The notes under the pieces: generated by a model | Databases searched by the model: none | Seen by the model: the letters and a program-made list of their open reading frames with translations, nothing else | Told to the model about the DNA's origin: nothing | Assembly (NCBI RefSeq): GCF_003589595.1 | Contig: NW_020654422.1 | Span: forward strand, 2,181,029 to 2,245,028 | Direction: 5' to 3' | From: Hyposmocoma kahamanoa | Lineage: Eukaryota > Arthropoda > Insecta > Lepidoptera > Cosmopterigidae | DNA: 64,000 bases | In this document: in pieces, positions 63,567 through 64,000 of the stretch | How positions within the stretch are numbered: position 1 is the first letter of the stretch | Layout of the letters: every line of letters begins with the position of its first letter | Position numbers and translations under genes: made by a program

Positions 63567-64000
63567 TAAAACTTTTAATTCAAATGTTACCTTCGTTTTC
63601 TAATAAACTAACGACAGAGACAAGCTGAACTATTCTATTCCTGTAGGTCTCAAATAGGGTATGTCGTCTATGTCAAGTCTCAAGTAGTGTTTGAAGATGC
63701 CTCAGAGTTTACAGATGTTCTAAAGTAACTGAAAGACATAACCGTGATGTTTGCTTTATTTTTTATTTTATATTATGTGTTGTCAAATTATAACACGTGT
63801 TATAATTTGTAAATTAACTTTAGTGAGGTTTTGAGAGCCAAAATATTTTTAAACCACCCGTGACCTTAATTGTTTTTGTAATTTATATTTTAGAGATTTA
63901 TATTCTGGTTTCAAATGTACATTTTCTGTTTCATATGGATCTAATGCGTAATCGTATAATTCTGTGCCAAAATTTTTATGCCACATCTTTTTAAATGTCA

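Larger units (their letters stand above)
56371..64000. other. Region downstream of the transporter, no firm gene
   Basis: Contains the transporter 3' UTR, hairpins at 56627-56682 and 58451-58476, an hAT-like MITE at 57543-57770, a dyad-rich segment at 59681-60171, LINE and repeat fragments at 60270-60930, a repeat at 61264-61489 and a Harbinger-like MITE at 63099-63566. A possible unassigned exon lies at 61805-61850. Confidence 0.7.

Noticed and set aside
1..64000. CRISPR arrays, bacterial operons, rRNA or phage genes
   Set aside because: None seen. Intron-containing animal genes and eukaryotic transposons explain the coding content; tandem repeats here lack spacer structure.

Overview
The window is nuclear DNA from an insect, almost certainly a moth or butterfly. 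The genes have canonical GT-AG introns, very GC-rich coding exons sit in AT-rich introns, the proteins are closest to insect and animal families, and the intervening DNA is packed with short inverted-repeat elements, tRNA-derived SINEs and LINE tails of types I know from Lepidoptera. The order assignment rests on repeat style and remembered family features, not on a search.

Three cellular genes are supported. (1) 3417..27511, plus strand: 19 exons of the CBP/p300 histone acetyltransferase (nejire), from a conserved N-terminal segment through TAZ1, KIX, bromodomain, PHD/RING, HAT, ZZ, TAZ2 and NCBD to the stop codon. The joined reading frame is 6,489 nt after two leading bases, an exact multiple of three, with every splice phase agreeing. 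The exon carrying the start codon is not found and probably lies upstream of the window. (2) 35330..41506, minus strand: a membrane-anchored cytochrome-b5-like haem/steroid-binding protein (MSBP/PGRMC type) in three core exons plus a phase-compatible 69-nt possible cassette exon. (3) 45101..56370, plus strand: a GDP-fucose transporter (SLC35C1/Gfr type) in five exons, 334 codons, including a 68-nt first exon located by its splice phase and homology. CBP and MSBP converge, with 7.8 kb between their stop codons. MSBP and the transporter diverge, with 3.6 kb between their start codons. I see no firm gene after 56370.

Mobile DNA explains much of the rest. Intron 5 of CBP holds a broken mariner (7963..9230) with TA duplications, whose pre-insertion target sequence survives at 60781. 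Intron 2 of the transporter holds a Tc1-like element (49937..51513) with an uninterrupted transposase, plus SINEs and foldbacks. MITEs with recognisable target duplications lie at 57543 (8 bp, hAT-like), 63099 (TAA) and 32011 (TTA). Other entries are foldback elements, two SINE families, LINE remnants and a repeat family in which one copy has expanded an 18-bp unit.

The three genes act in different places: transcriptional co-activation in the nucleus, haem/sterol handling at the endoplasmic reticulum, and fucose donor import into the Golgi. Nothing in the sequence suggests they form one pathway. I did not find a convincing new molecular system; the best leads are the possible MSBP cassette exon, a possible exitron in CBP, and a dense array of dyad motifs near 60 kb.
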